Assembly: GCF_000152705.1 (NCBI RefSeq)
Contig: NZ_CH672413.1
Location: forward strand, 2,145,978 to 2,209,977
Origin: Janibacter sp. HTCC2649
GTDB lineage: Bacteria; Actinomycetota; Actinomycetes; Actinomycetales; Dermatophilaceae
DNA: 64,000 nt
Direction of reading: 5' to 3'
Positions 17,060-25,416 of the stretch are shown here, piece by piece (within the stretch, counting starts at the first letter, position 1; the number at the start of each line of letters is the position of its first letter). Position numbers and translations under genes: made by a program. The notes beneath the pieces were generated by a model, which worked only from the letters and a program-made list of their open reading frames with translations, had not been told where the DNA came from and made no database searches.

Positions 17060-18201
17060 GCGCACCGGACGTGGCGATCATCGGCGTCGGCATGCATGCC
17101 TTCGGACGCCACGGCGACAAGTCCGCCCTCGAGATGGGCGAGGACGCAGTCATTGAGGCCCTCGGTGACGCCGGTGTCGCGTGGAACCAGGTGCAAGAGC
17201 TGTGGGCCTCGAGCATGGAGGTCAAGAACCCCGAGGCCATCACGGGACTGCTCGGCATGACCGGCATCCCTGCACGGTCCACCTTCACTGGTTGCGCCTC
17301 GGGTGCGACAGTCCTTGCCCAGGCGGCCAACGCGATTCGGCTCGGCCAGGACATCACCGTGGCCGTGGGACTCGATAAGCACCCACGCGGAGCCTTCTCC
17401 GCCGACCCCTCCGTGTCCGGACTCCCCCTCTGGTACGGCCAGGCGGGCCTCTTCCTCACAACCCATTTCTTCGGGATGAAGATCAACCGCTACATGCACG
17501 ACCACGGGATCACCGAGTCGGCGCTGGCCAGGGTGGCGGCCAAGAACTTCCGCAACGGCTCGCTCAACGACAAGGCATGGCGGCGTACGCCCATGAGCCA
17601 GGAGGAGATCCTCGCCTCCCAGTACCTCAACTACCCTCTGCGCCAATACATGTACTGCGGCCCCGATGAGGGTGCCGCCGCGGCCGTCCTCTGCCGCGCA
17701 GACATCGCACACAAGTACACCGACACCCCGATCTACCTACGGGCCAGTCAGCTCGTGTCCCGCCGCGACGGGGCCCTGGAACTCATGAGTCCGTCGCTGT
17801 CCCTCGATGACACACCGAGCCCGACGATCTTCGCCTCGCGTCAGGCCTACGAGGAAGCGGGCATCGCGCCCGAGGATGTCGACGTGATCCAGTTGCAGGA
17901 CACCGACGCCGGGTCCGAACTCATCCACATGGCCGAGAACGGCTTCTGCGCCGATGGTGAGCAGGAGAAACTCCTCGCCGAGGGAGCCACCGCCATCGGC
18001 GGCAGGCTCCCGGTCAACACTGACGGTGGCCTCATGGCCAACGGTGAGCCGGTCGGCGCCTCCGGGCTGCGTCAGGTCTACGAGCTTGCCAACCAGCTGA
18101 GGGGCCGGTGCGGCGACCGTCAGGTGCAGGACGCCAAGGTGGGATATGCCCAGCTCTACGGCATGCCCGGCACCGCGGCCGTCACGATCCTGTCGACCTG
18201 A
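17056..18201 (+). CDS. SCP2-like thiolase-fold protein, lacking the GHP histidine
   Basis: A 381-residue protein of the SCP-x/lipid-transfer thiolase class. FTGCASGATVLAQAANAI keeps the nucleophile cysteine (residue 80). The second active-site loop, normally GHPxGATG, reads NGEPVGASG, so the catalytic histidine is a glutamate, and the usual NEAF/HDCF loop is QLQDTDAGSEL. This is not a standard thiolase active site. In steroid catabolism such proteins with a DUF35 partner are retro-aldolases. The upstream overlapping DUF35-like gene supports that type of two-component C-C cleaving enzyme, but the reaction is inferred. Confidence 0.8.
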   Translation: MSAPDVAIIGVGMHAFGRHGDKSALEMGEDAVIEALGDAGVAWNQVQELWASSMEVKNPEAITGLLGMTGIPARSTFTGCASGATVLAQAANAIRLGQDITVAVGLDKHPRGAFSADPSVSGLPLWYGQAGLFLTTHFFGMKINRYMHDHGITESALARVAAKNFRNGSLNDKAWRRTPMSQEEILASQYLNYPLRQYMYCGPDEGAAAAVLCRADIAHKYTDTPIYLRASQLVSRRDGALELMSPSLSLDDTPSPTIFASRQAYEEAGIAPEDVDVIQLQDTDAGSELIHMAENGFCADGEQEKLLAEGATAIGGRLPVNTDGGLMANGEPVGASGLRQVYELANQLRGRCGDRQVQDAKVGYAQLYGMPGTAAVTILST

Positions 18202-18215
18202 GAGGGCGACCCGAG

Positions 18216-19355
18216 ATGGCGACCGCGACACCCGGTGAGGACTTCCGCATGGAGGTCCGCGACTGGCTGGACACCACCCCCCGACCGGAGGGGTTGCACG
18301 ACTACGGCCCGACCCCCACGCCCGACGACATCACGGCCGGTCGAGCCTGGCAAGGACTGCTCGCCGAGGCGGGCTACGCCTGCCTTCACTGGCCGAAAAA
18401 TCGGGGAGGCCGCGAGGCGTCCGTGGCCGACCAGGCCGCCTTCGCGGAGGAGTGCGCCCTTGCCGGTGTTCCGCGCCAGTTCCATCTCGTGGGACCGGAT
18501 CTCGCCGGCCCGGTCCTCATGGCCCACGGTTCTGCGCAACAGTGCGACGCCTTGCTCGAACCGATCCGGACCGGCGAGCACCTGTGGTGTCAGCTCTTCT
18601 CCGAACCCGGTGCCGGATCGGACCTCGCGAGTGTGCGCACGCGGGCATTGGCGAGTGACAGCGGCTGGGTCGTCGACGGGCAGAAGGTCTGGACGAGCGG
18701 CGCCGCCGACGCCCAGTACGGCCTGCTCCTCGCGCGCACGGGGGGTCCAGGGCATGCGGGACTGTCCGCCTTCGTCGTCCCGATGGACACCGACGGGATC
18801 ACCGTTCGCCCACTGCAACAGATGAACGGCGAGAGCAAGTTCAACGAGGTCTTCCTCGACAACGTTCTCCTCCCCCACGACTCCCTCATCGGCGCCGAGG
18901 GCGAGGGCTGGGCCGTGGCGACGGCCACCCTCGGTCGCGAGCGACTGTCCCTGGGCTCCAACGCCGTCGGCATGCTCACTGCTCTCCAGGAGATCGTCAC
19001 GGCGGCTCGCGCTCGGGGTCGACTCGATGACCACGTGCGGGGCGAGGTGGTCAACGCCTGGCTCGGAGTGTGGCTCCTGCGCTCGACGTGGGAGCGTGCC
19101 ATCGCCGAGGGAACCCCGCCGGGTGGGCCTGCCTTCTCCGTCCTCAAGCTGATCAGCACGCGCACCTACCAGGCGATCGGGGACCTCGGGATGGAGGCGC
19201 TGGGTCTGGATGCGCTCACCTCCGAAACCGTCGAGCCGCTCGTCGACCGGATGCTCGTCGCCCATGCCCAGACGATCCTCGGCGGCACGACCGAGATCCA
19301 ACGCAACATTCTCGGCGAGCGGATCCTCGGTCTTCCTCGTGAGCCCAAGCCGTGA
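18216..19355 (+). CDS. Acyl-CoA dehydrogenase, GGT-type (alpha-like) subunit
   Basis: A 379-residue ACAD with WCQLFSEPGAGSDLASVRTR, WVVDGQKVWTSGAA, and the C-terminal TILGGTTEIQRNILGERIL that marks the GGT-type subunit. The ATG at 18216 is the first in-frame start after the previous stop, with AGAGGG a short way upstream. It ends with a GTGA overlap on the next gene. The most likely partner is the GGIG-type subunit at 15453 in the same operon. Confidence 0.88.
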   Translation: MATATPGEDFRMEVRDWLDTTPRPEGLHDYGPTPTPDDITAGRAWQGLLAEAGYACLHWPKNRGGREASVADQAAFAEECALAGVPRQFHLVGPDLAGPVLMAHGSAQQCDALLEPIRTGEHLWCQLFSEPGAGSDLASVRTRALASDSGWVVDGQKVWTSGAADAQYGLLLARTGGPGHAGLSAFVVPMDTDGITVRPLQQMNGESKFNEVFLDNVLLPHDSLIGAEGEGWAVATATLGRERLSLGSNAVGMLTALQEIVTAARARGRLDDHVRGEVVNAWLGVWLLRSTWERAIAEGTPPGGPAFSVLKLISTRTYQAIGDLGMEALGLDALTSETVEPLVDRMLVAHAQTILGGTTEIQRNILGERILGLPREPKP

Positions 19356-20512
19356 ACTTCAGGACCGGCAGCCTCGCTGACCTGCTGACGCCGGGGTGTC
19401 GCGTGGCTCTCGCCGACGGCATCGGTATGCCGCGCGGCATCCTCCCGGAGTTGGCTGCGGCTGCGCGGTCGGTCGGTGGGGTACGGCTGGTGGTGGGCTG
19501 GTGCCCTCAGGCAGACGACGGACTGGACCCCACGGCATACGCCGATGTGCGCACGATCATGGGCGGGTGGGGACTTCGACGGCACGTCGAGTCCGGCGCC
19601 GTCCACGCACCACCACTGCGGCTCTCCGCCGCGCCCGCCCTCCTCGGCGGGCCGTGGCGCCCCGACGTCGTCGTCGTCACCGCCGTCCCCCGGCCGGATG
19701 GGTCCCTCGGACTGGGGACCGAAGTCGCCTGGCTGCCTGCCGCCATCTCGAGTGGGGCCACGATCGCCGCTGTCATCAACGCGAACCGGCCGCACTGCGA
19801 GGTCGGTCCGGCGCTCCCCTCGGACCGGGTAGTGGTGGTCGGGGAGTCCGACGAGCCACCGATCGATCTCATCGTGGTCGACCCGAGTGAGCCTCACCGG
19901 GTGATGGCCGAGCGAGCCGCGGCACTCATCCCGGAGGGCGCCCGGCTGCAGGTCGGCCCGGGCGCCCTGGGCACTGCGGTCCTCGACGCCGTGCGTCGTC
20001 CTGTCGCCATCGACTCCGGCCTGCTCCCCGACGCGGTCGTCGACCTGGCGGCCCGCGGACTTCTGCGAGGAGAGCCCGTCACGACCTATCTCGCTGGCGG
20101 GCCACGTCTGCTGGAGTGGGCCGACGGTCGCCCGTTGCTCCACCCCCTCGGGCACACCCACGACGGAACGCGCCTGTCGACCGGCGCGCCCCTGATCGCG
20201 GTGAACACCGCGATCGAGATCGACGACCAGGGTCAGGTCAACGTCGAGGGGTTCCCCACCTCGGCGGTCGGAGGAGTCGGCGGTCACGCCGACTACGCCG
20301 TCGCCGCAACGCGGTCCGTGGGTGGACTGAGCATCGTCGCGCTCCTGACCCAGCACCAAGGCCGACCCACACTCATGGACCGCCTCTCGGTCCCGGTCAG
20401 CACGCCGGGCCATGACGTCGACGTCCTCGTCACCGAGAACGGGAGTGCTGACCTGCGTGGCCTGGACCGCGCCGAGCGTTCTCGTGCCATCCGCGCCCTC
20501 TGGGGCCACTGA
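19352..20512 (+). CDS. Acetyl-CoA hydrolase/transferase family (Cat1-like) CoA-transferase
   Basis: A 386-residue protein of the family containing acetyl-CoA hydrolase, succinyl-CoA:CoA transferase and 4-hydroxybutyrate CoA-transferase. The C-terminal domain has the family pattern SAVGGVGGHADYAVAATRS, then a segment on strand IVALLTQHQG. It is somewhat shorter than typical 430-500-residue members, and the glutamate that normally carries the CoA cannot be pinned with certainty. Its GTG start overlaps the ACAD stop. It belongs to the rightward operon from 15453 and probably recycles CoA between pathway acids and acetate or succinate. Confidence 0.8.
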   Translation: MNFRTGSLADLLTPGCRVALADGIGMPRGILPELAAAARSVGGVRLVVGWCPQADDGLDPTAYADVRTIMGGWGLRRHVESGAVHAPPLRLSAAPALLGGPWRPDVVVVTAVPRPDGSLGLGTEVAWLPAAISSGATIAAVINANRPHCEVGPALPSDRVVVVGESDEPPIDLIVVDPSEPHRVMAERAAALIPEGARLQVGPGALGTAVLDAVRRPVAIDSGLLPDAVVDLAARGLLRGEPVTTYLAGGPRLLEWADGRPLLHPLGHTHDGTRLSTGAPLIAVNTAIEIDDQGQVNVEGFPTSAVGGVGGHADYAVAATRSVGGLSIVALLTQHQGRPTLMDRLSVPVSTPGHDVDVLVTENGSADLRGLDRAERSRAIRALWGH

Positions 20513-20549
20513 TCACCTGCACCCGCCGCACACCGACAGAGGAAGTTTC

Positions 20550-22802
20550 ATGAGTCTGAACCAGGTTGGCGTTCCCGACACCGACGACCAGGCCGCGCTG
20601 GTCACAGCGATAGGGGGCGTTCTCGCCCGAGCATGGAACCCGTCCGGCCTGCTCGATCCAGCGAAGCGCACCCTGCCCGAGCAACGGCCGGCGTGGTCCG
20701 CGCTCTCCGAGGTCGGGTTGCCCGGACTCCCCGTTCCCGAGGAGCAAGGCGGCTCCGGTGGGACGTGGGCCGACCTCGCCGTCGCCGGAGAGGTGTTGGG
20801 CGGCACCGTCGCGGCCACACCCTTCATCGCTGTCGCCGCCGCTCTCGGGTCCCTGATGTCCTTGCCTCCGGACGGGGCTCCGGACGGCGCCTCGGTGAGA
20901 GTCGCCCACTTGGTCGAGGGCATTTCGTCCGGCGCGGTCATCCCGGCTGTCGCAGCCGCGGGAGCGCACTCAGAACCCCTGCACGCCAGGGGTTCTGGCG
21001 CCCAGCTCGTGATCGAAGGGGAGCTCCCCGCCGTCCTCGGCGCGGACTTCGACCTCCTGTTGGCCTCGGCCACGACGGAATCTGGGACCGTGCTCGTCGC
21101 CATCGAGGTCGACCCCGCCGTCGACATCACACGTCTGGAGTCAATGGACCTCACCAGTGAGGTGTCGCGGGTGGTTCTCACCGGCGCCACGGCCCGTGTC
21201 CTCGCCACCGGCGAGGATGCCGAACACGCCCTTCGGCGGGGACTCGCGACCGCGGTCCTCGCACTCGGGTCCGAGCTGGTCGGGGTGCAGGGGCACGCCC
21301 TCGAGGCTGCCGTGGCGTATGCGCTTGAACGCTCCCAGTTCGGCCAGCCGATCGGTTCGTTCCAGGGCGTGAAGCACCGGTTGGCCGATGTCCTGGCCGG
21401 TGTCGAACTGTCCCGGGCCACGGTCCGCCACCTCGCAGGGCTGCTCGACAAACCGGCCATGAGTGCCGGGGCCATCTCCGATGCCGCCGGGCTGGTGCTC
21501 GCCTCGGTCGTGCCTGCCTCGGTCGTGGCCGGCAACGCCTACATCCAGGTCCTCGGTGGGATCGGCTACACGTGGGAGCACGAAGCCCATCTGTTCTATC
21601 GGCGCGCATGCGCCGCGCAGGGGCTGCTCGGAGGTCCCGCCGCGGGCAAGGCCGCGATCAGCCCCGTGGTCTCGGAGCCCGTGGCACCCTCATCTGCTCT
21701 CGCCGATTTCGCGGCCCTCGTCGACGAGGCCCTCCCGGCCCACCGTGCGGAGCACCCGAGCGATGACTACGCCTCGCGTCTGGTCTGGCAGCAGCGTCTG
21801 CACGCGTCCGGGTGGATCGCACCCCACTGGCCCGGGCACTTCGGCGGCCGCGGCCTCGGCATCGTCGACCAGGTGGAGTACGACCGGGTGCTCGGCAGCC
21901 GCCGCGCACCCGTGACCTTCGCCGGCGTCCTCGGCCTCAACAATGTCGCCCCGACACTGATGCGCTTCGGCACACCGGAGCAGCAGGAGCATCTGTTGAA
22001 GATCCAGTCGACCGAGGAGATCTGGTGTCAGGGCTTCTCCGAACCCGGCTCGGGGAGTGACCTCGCCTCCCTGCGTACCCGTGCGCGCATCGAAGGGGAC
22101 GGTGACGACCGCGAGTTCGTGATCTCCGGACAGAAGGTGTGGACCTCGGAGGGAATGGAAGCAACGCACTGCCTCCTGCTCGTACGCACCGACCCCGAAG
22201 CGCCTGCCCACAAGGGGATTTCGGCGCTTCTTGTCCCCCTCGACACCCCTGGGATCACCCGACGCCCGATCACGCAGATCACCGGCGGCGGCGGGTTCGC
22301 GGAGATGTTCTTCGATGAGGTGCGGGTGCCGTTCTCCGCCCTCCTCGGGCCCCTCCACGAGGGGTGGATGGTCACGATGACCACGCTCGCCTTCGAGCGA
22401 GCCGGTGTGATCATGATGGCCAGCCGTCTCGAGCAGGAGGTGGAGGACATCTTCACCGAGCTCGACGGTAGACAGCTGTCGGAGTCGGCTCGCTCGTCGC
22501 TGCTCGACCGGCTCGTCGATGCGCGCACTCTGGGTCTGCTCGGACAGCGGGCACTCGGCACGATCGAACGCAAGGGAGCGCCAGGGCCGGAGCACTCGGT
22601 CATCAAGCTCGTCTGGTCCAGGAGTGCTCAACAGATCGCTGACACCCGGCTCGCTGTCGCCGGACCCCTTGCCCTCGCGGGCGATGCAGGCACCGGGGCC
22701 CGGCACGGCGCGCTGGAGTCTCGGGCCACCACGATCGCTGGCGGGACGACCGAAGTCATGAAGAACATCCTCGCCCAGCAGGTCCTGCGCCTCCCGCGCT
22801 GA
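20550..22802 (+). CDS. Fused two-domain acyl-CoA dehydrogenase (GGIG-type + GGT-type)
   Basis: A 750-residue protein made of two ACAD halves. Residues about 1-370 are of the GGIG-type (IQVLGGIGYTWEHEAHLFYR). Residues about 390-750 are of the GGT-type (WCQGFSEPGSGSDLASLRTR, VISGQKVWTSEGME, TIAGGTTEVMKNILAQQVL). The fusion mirrors separate alpha and beta subunits encoded elsewhere in the window and resembles the naturally fused FadE34/ChsE3 of Mycobacterium tuberculosis. AGAGGAAG lies just before the ATG at 20550; an upstream reading overlaps the previous gene and is rejected. Last gene of the operon; a hairpin follows. Confidence 0.9.
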   Translation: MSLNQVGVPDTDDQAALVTAIGGVLARAWNPSGLLDPAKRTLPEQRPAWSALSEVGLPGLPVPEEQGGSGGTWADLAVAGEVLGGTVAATPFIAVAAALGSLMSLPPDGAPDGASVRVAHLVEGISSGAVIPAVAAAGAHSEPLHARGSGAQLVIEGELPAVLGADFDLLLASATTESGTVLVAIEVDPAVDITRLESMDLTSEVSRVVLTGATARVLATGEDAEHALRRGLATAVLALGSELVGVQGHALEAAVAYALERSQFGQPIGSFQGVKHRLADVLAGVELSRATVRHLAGLLDKPAMSAGAISDAAGLVLASVVPASVVAGNAYIQVLGGIGYTWEHEAHLFYRRACAAQGLLGGPAAGKAAISPVVSEPVAPSSALADFAALVDEALPAHRAEHPSDDYASRLVWQQRLHASGWIAPHWPGHFGGRGLGIVDQVEYDRVLGSRRAPVTFAGVLGLNNVAPTLMRFGTPEQQEHLLKIQSTEEIWCQGFSEPGSGSDLASLRTRARIEGDGDDREFVISGQKVWTSEGMEATHCLLLVRTDPEAPAHKGISALLVPLDTPGITRRPITQITGGGGFAEMFFDEVRVPFSALLGPLHEGWMVTMTTLAFERAGVIMMASRLEQEVEDIFTELDGRQLSESARSSLLDRLVDARTLGLLGQRALGTIERKGAPGPEHSVIKLVWSRSAQQIADTRLAVAGPLALAGDAGTGARHGALESRATTIAGGTTEVMKNILAQQVLRLPR

Positions 22803-22829
22803 TCCGGGAACGCGCGGAGGCCAAAGCCC

Positions 22830-22865
22830 CTGATCCGCGACTTCGGATCAGAGGTCGCGGATCAG
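22830..22865. terminator. Bidirectional hairpin between convergent operons
   Basis: CTGATCCGCGAC and GTCGCGGATCAG form a perfect 12-bp stem. The loop holds a third copy of the repeat (CGGATCAG), so a smaller alternative hairpin can form. The right arm overlaps the stop codon of the leftward synthetase gene. Confidence 0.7.
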
Positions 22866-24307
22866 CGCGGAAGCGGGACCCAAACTGACTGCTGGCGGAC
22901 GGCGTGCTTGTCCACTTTGCCAGCAGCGTTGCGGGGCAACGGTTCTGACCGAACACAGACGAACTCCGGCACCTTGAAGGGGGCCAGCGTCGCGTGTGCA
23001 ACCCGGACGAGCTCGTCCGCGTCGAAAGGCACACCGGCCCGCAGCACGACGCAGGCGCCGACGCGGCTCCCGAGCCGCTCGTCAGGGATGCCCACGACGG
23101 CCGACTCCGCGACCGCCGGGTAGGCGGCGAGGGCTGCCTCCACCTCGACGCTGTAGACGTTCTCTCCGCCGCGGTTGATCAGGTCCGTGCGACGGTCGAG
23201 CATGAAGACGCGACCCTGGTCATCGATCCGGACGAGGTCACCGGTGTGGAGCCAGCCGTCGACGAGGGCGGCAGCGGTGGCCTCCGGACGTCCCCAGTAG
23301 CCCGACATGAGCTGTGGACCACGAACGAGCAGCTGACCGATGCCCTCTGCGGCCTCGGGGCCGACGAGGCGCAGTTCGGTTGCGGCGACGGCGGTTCCGA
23401 CCGAGCCCGAGTGTGACTGAGCGTCGCCGTCGTGAAGTCCGGTGACGCACGGCGCCTCGGTCAGTCCGTAGCCGGGAGCGAGCCTCGCGAAGGGGAAGGC
23501 CTCGCGCAATGCGGTCGCCTGGGCCGGCGGTGTCGGCGCAGCGCCATAGCTGAGGATCCGGATGCCACTCACGTCGAGCTCGGTGAAGTCGGGGTGGCGC
23601 AGGGCGTGCCAGAACATTGCTGGCACGCCGTTGAGGACCTCGATCCTCTCCTCACGGATGGCGGACACCCAGGCTCCGACCTCGAACGCCGGCAGGATCA
23701 CCACGCAGCCGCCCGTGACGAGGGCTGGCACCCACTGCATCCCACAGGCGAGCACGTGGAATAGGGGTGCAGCGACGAGGGCACGCAGTCCGTCGTGAGA
23801 TTCCAGCGCGTAGGCCAGCCGCACCTGTTCCGCCGCAGACAGCAGCGCACGGTGCGACAACATGGCGCCCTTGGGTGCGCCTGTGGTGCCACTCGTGTAG
23901 AAGATCGCGGCAAGCGACTCGGGGTCGTCCCCTGCAATCTCAATCGGCTCACCGTCGGGAAGCTCCGCCTCGATCACGAGTCGGGCTCCGCTGTCCGTGA
24001 CGATGTGTGCTCGCTCGGGTCCGGTCAGCCGCGGGTTGATCGGCACCGGCACCGCGCCGGCAAGCAACGTGCCGAGGAACGCCAGAATCCACGGTGCTCC
24101 GTTGGGCAGGGCCACGCCCACCCGATCACCGGGACCGACCCCACCTCCGACAAGACCGCCAGCGACCCGACTGGCGCGTTGCCAGAGTTCGGCGTACGTC
24201 AGGCGCAGACCGGAGCTGAGGTCGATGACCGCTTCGGCATTCGGCACTCGCCGGACCGTCTCCCTGCCCGCTGCGACCAGCGTGGGGGCGATCGCGAGCG
24301 GACTCAT
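22862..24307 (-). CDS. AMP-forming acyl-CoA synthetase
   Basis: A 481-residue ANL ligase, slightly short because the N-terminal region is compact. It has IFYTSGTTGAPKGAMLSHRA, APGYGLTEAPCVTG, GWLHTGDLVRIDDQGRVFML and the C-terminal LPRNAAGKVDKHAVR with the catalytic lysine. Start and upstream ACAD stop overlap (ATGA). It is the last gene of a six-gene leftward operon headed by an enoyl-CoA hydratase at 29737, and is probably the activating enzyme for that operon's acid. Confidence 0.9.
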   Translation of the reverse strand: MSPLAIAPTLVAAGRETVRRVPNAEAVIDLSSGLRLTYAELWQRASRVAGGLVGGGVGPGDRVGVALPNGAPWILAFLGTLLAGAVPVPINPRLTGPERAHIVTDSGARLVIEAELPDGEPIEIAGDDPESLAAIFYTSGTTGAPKGAMLSHRALLSAAEQVRLAYALESHDGLRALVAAPLFHVLACGMQWVPALVTGGCVVILPAFEVGAWVSAIREERIEVLNGVPAMFWHALRHPDFTELDVSGIRILSYGAAPTPPAQATALREAFPFARLAPGYGLTEAPCVTGLHDGDAQSHSGSVGTAVAATELRLVGPEAAEGIGQLLVRGPQLMSGYWGRPEATAAALVDGWLHTGDLVRIDDQGRVFMLDRRTDLINRGGENVYSVEVEAALAAYPAVAESAVVGIPDERLGSRVGACVVLRAGVPFDADELVRVAHATLAPFKVPEFVCVRSEPLPRNAAGKVDKHAVRQQSVWVPLPR

Positions 24308-25416
24308 GTGCCCAACCGGGCCAGGAGGCGCTCTCCACCGACGCCGGGGCCACCGAGGAGCAACTGCGAGGACTTCGCTCGGCGGAAGTACAGATGGGCG
24401 GAGTGTTCCCAGGTGAAGCCGATGCCGCCATGCACGTGGATGTTCTCGGTGGCGGTCATCATCGCCGCCTCGGAGCAGACGGAGTGCGCCACCGCTGCTG
24501 CGACATCCGCTGGCCCCCGGCCTGACTCCCCGTCCGCGGCATGGGCAGCTTCTTGAGCCGCGGCACCAGCAAGCTGGACGCGGACAAACATGTCGGCGCA
24601 GCGGTGCTTCACGGCCTGGAAGGACCCAATCTGACGACCGAACTGCACCCGATCCTTGGCATAGGCCACGCTCGCCTCGAGGCAGGCACGCGCGGAGCCG
24701 ACCTGCTCGGCGGCGAGAGCGACCATCACGGCGTCAAGGACACGCTCGAGAACCTCGCCGGCCTTCCCCAGCTCACCAATCACCGTGCCCGGCGTGCCGT
24801 CGAAGGTGACTGAGGCCATCCGACGGGTGAGGTCGAGCGTGCGCAGCGGCTGTCTCGTCACGCCGTCATCGGACGTGATGACGAACAGGGTGGGCCCGGC
24901 CGGGGTCTCGGCGGCGACGACAAGCAGATCTGCGACGGCGCCGTCGACGACCAGGGATTTGGCTCCGCTCAGGCGCCACCCGCCCGGCCCGTCCTCGGCG
25001 CGTGTGGCAAACCCGGAGGTCCGCCACGCTCCGTCTGCCTCGGCGAGCGCAAGGGCGGCAAGCGTGTCCCCTTCGGCGATCCCAGTGAGGTATTCGTGGG
25101 CGCGCTCGTCACCACTTGCCTCCAGGGCGGTCCCAGCAAGGACGACGGTTCCGAGGAACGGGGTAGGGGCAAGGGTGCGGCCCAGTTCCTCGAGGACGAC
25201 CGACTGCTCCACTGCACCGAACCCTGCCCCGCCGACGGTCTCCGGAAGGGAGAGCGACAGCGCACCGAGCTCGGCCAGACGCCGCCACAACTCTGGGTCG
25301 TGGCCGTGCTCGCTTTCGATGGCGGCCTGTCGTGCCGGGGCGTCAGCCAGAGCGGACAGCAGGTCACGCAGGCTGCGGCGAAGATCCTCTCGCTCCCCCG
25401 CGTTCGTGCCGCTCAT
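24304..25416 (-). CDS. Acyl-CoA dehydrogenase, GGIG-type (beta-like) subunit
   Basis: A 370-residue ACAD with VQFGRQIGSFQAVKHRCADM and IHVHGGIGFTWEHSAHLYFR near the C-terminus, so it is of the GGIG subunit type. It follows the GGT-type ACAD at 25413 with an ATGA overlap and is the second of two consecutive alpha-then-beta pairs in this operon. The N-terminal helical domain is complete (EHGHDPELWRRLAELGAL onwards). Confidence 0.88.
   Translation of the reverse strand: MSGTNAGEREDLRRSLRDLLSALADAPARQAAIESEHGHDPELWRRLAELGALSLSLPETVGGAGFGAVEQSVVLEELGRTLAPTPFLGTVVLAGTALEASGDERAHEYLTGIAEGDTLAALALAEADGAWRTSGFATRAEDGPGGWRLSGAKSLVVDGAVADLLVVAAETPAGPTLFVITSDDGVTRQPLRTLDLTRRMASVTFDGTPGTVIGELGKAGEVLERVLDAVMVALAAEQVGSARACLEASVAYAKDRVQFGRQIGSFQAVKHRCADMFVRVQLAGAAAQEAAHAADGESGRGPADVAAAVAHSVCSEAAMMTATENIHVHGGIGFTWEHSAHLYFRRAKSSQLLLGGPGVGGERLLARLGT

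Noticed and set aside
20412-20549. N-terminal extension of the fused acyl-CoA dehydrogenase
   Set aside because: It would run through the end of the CoA-transferase gene; the ATG at 20550 has a strong ribosome site and the homologous region starts there.
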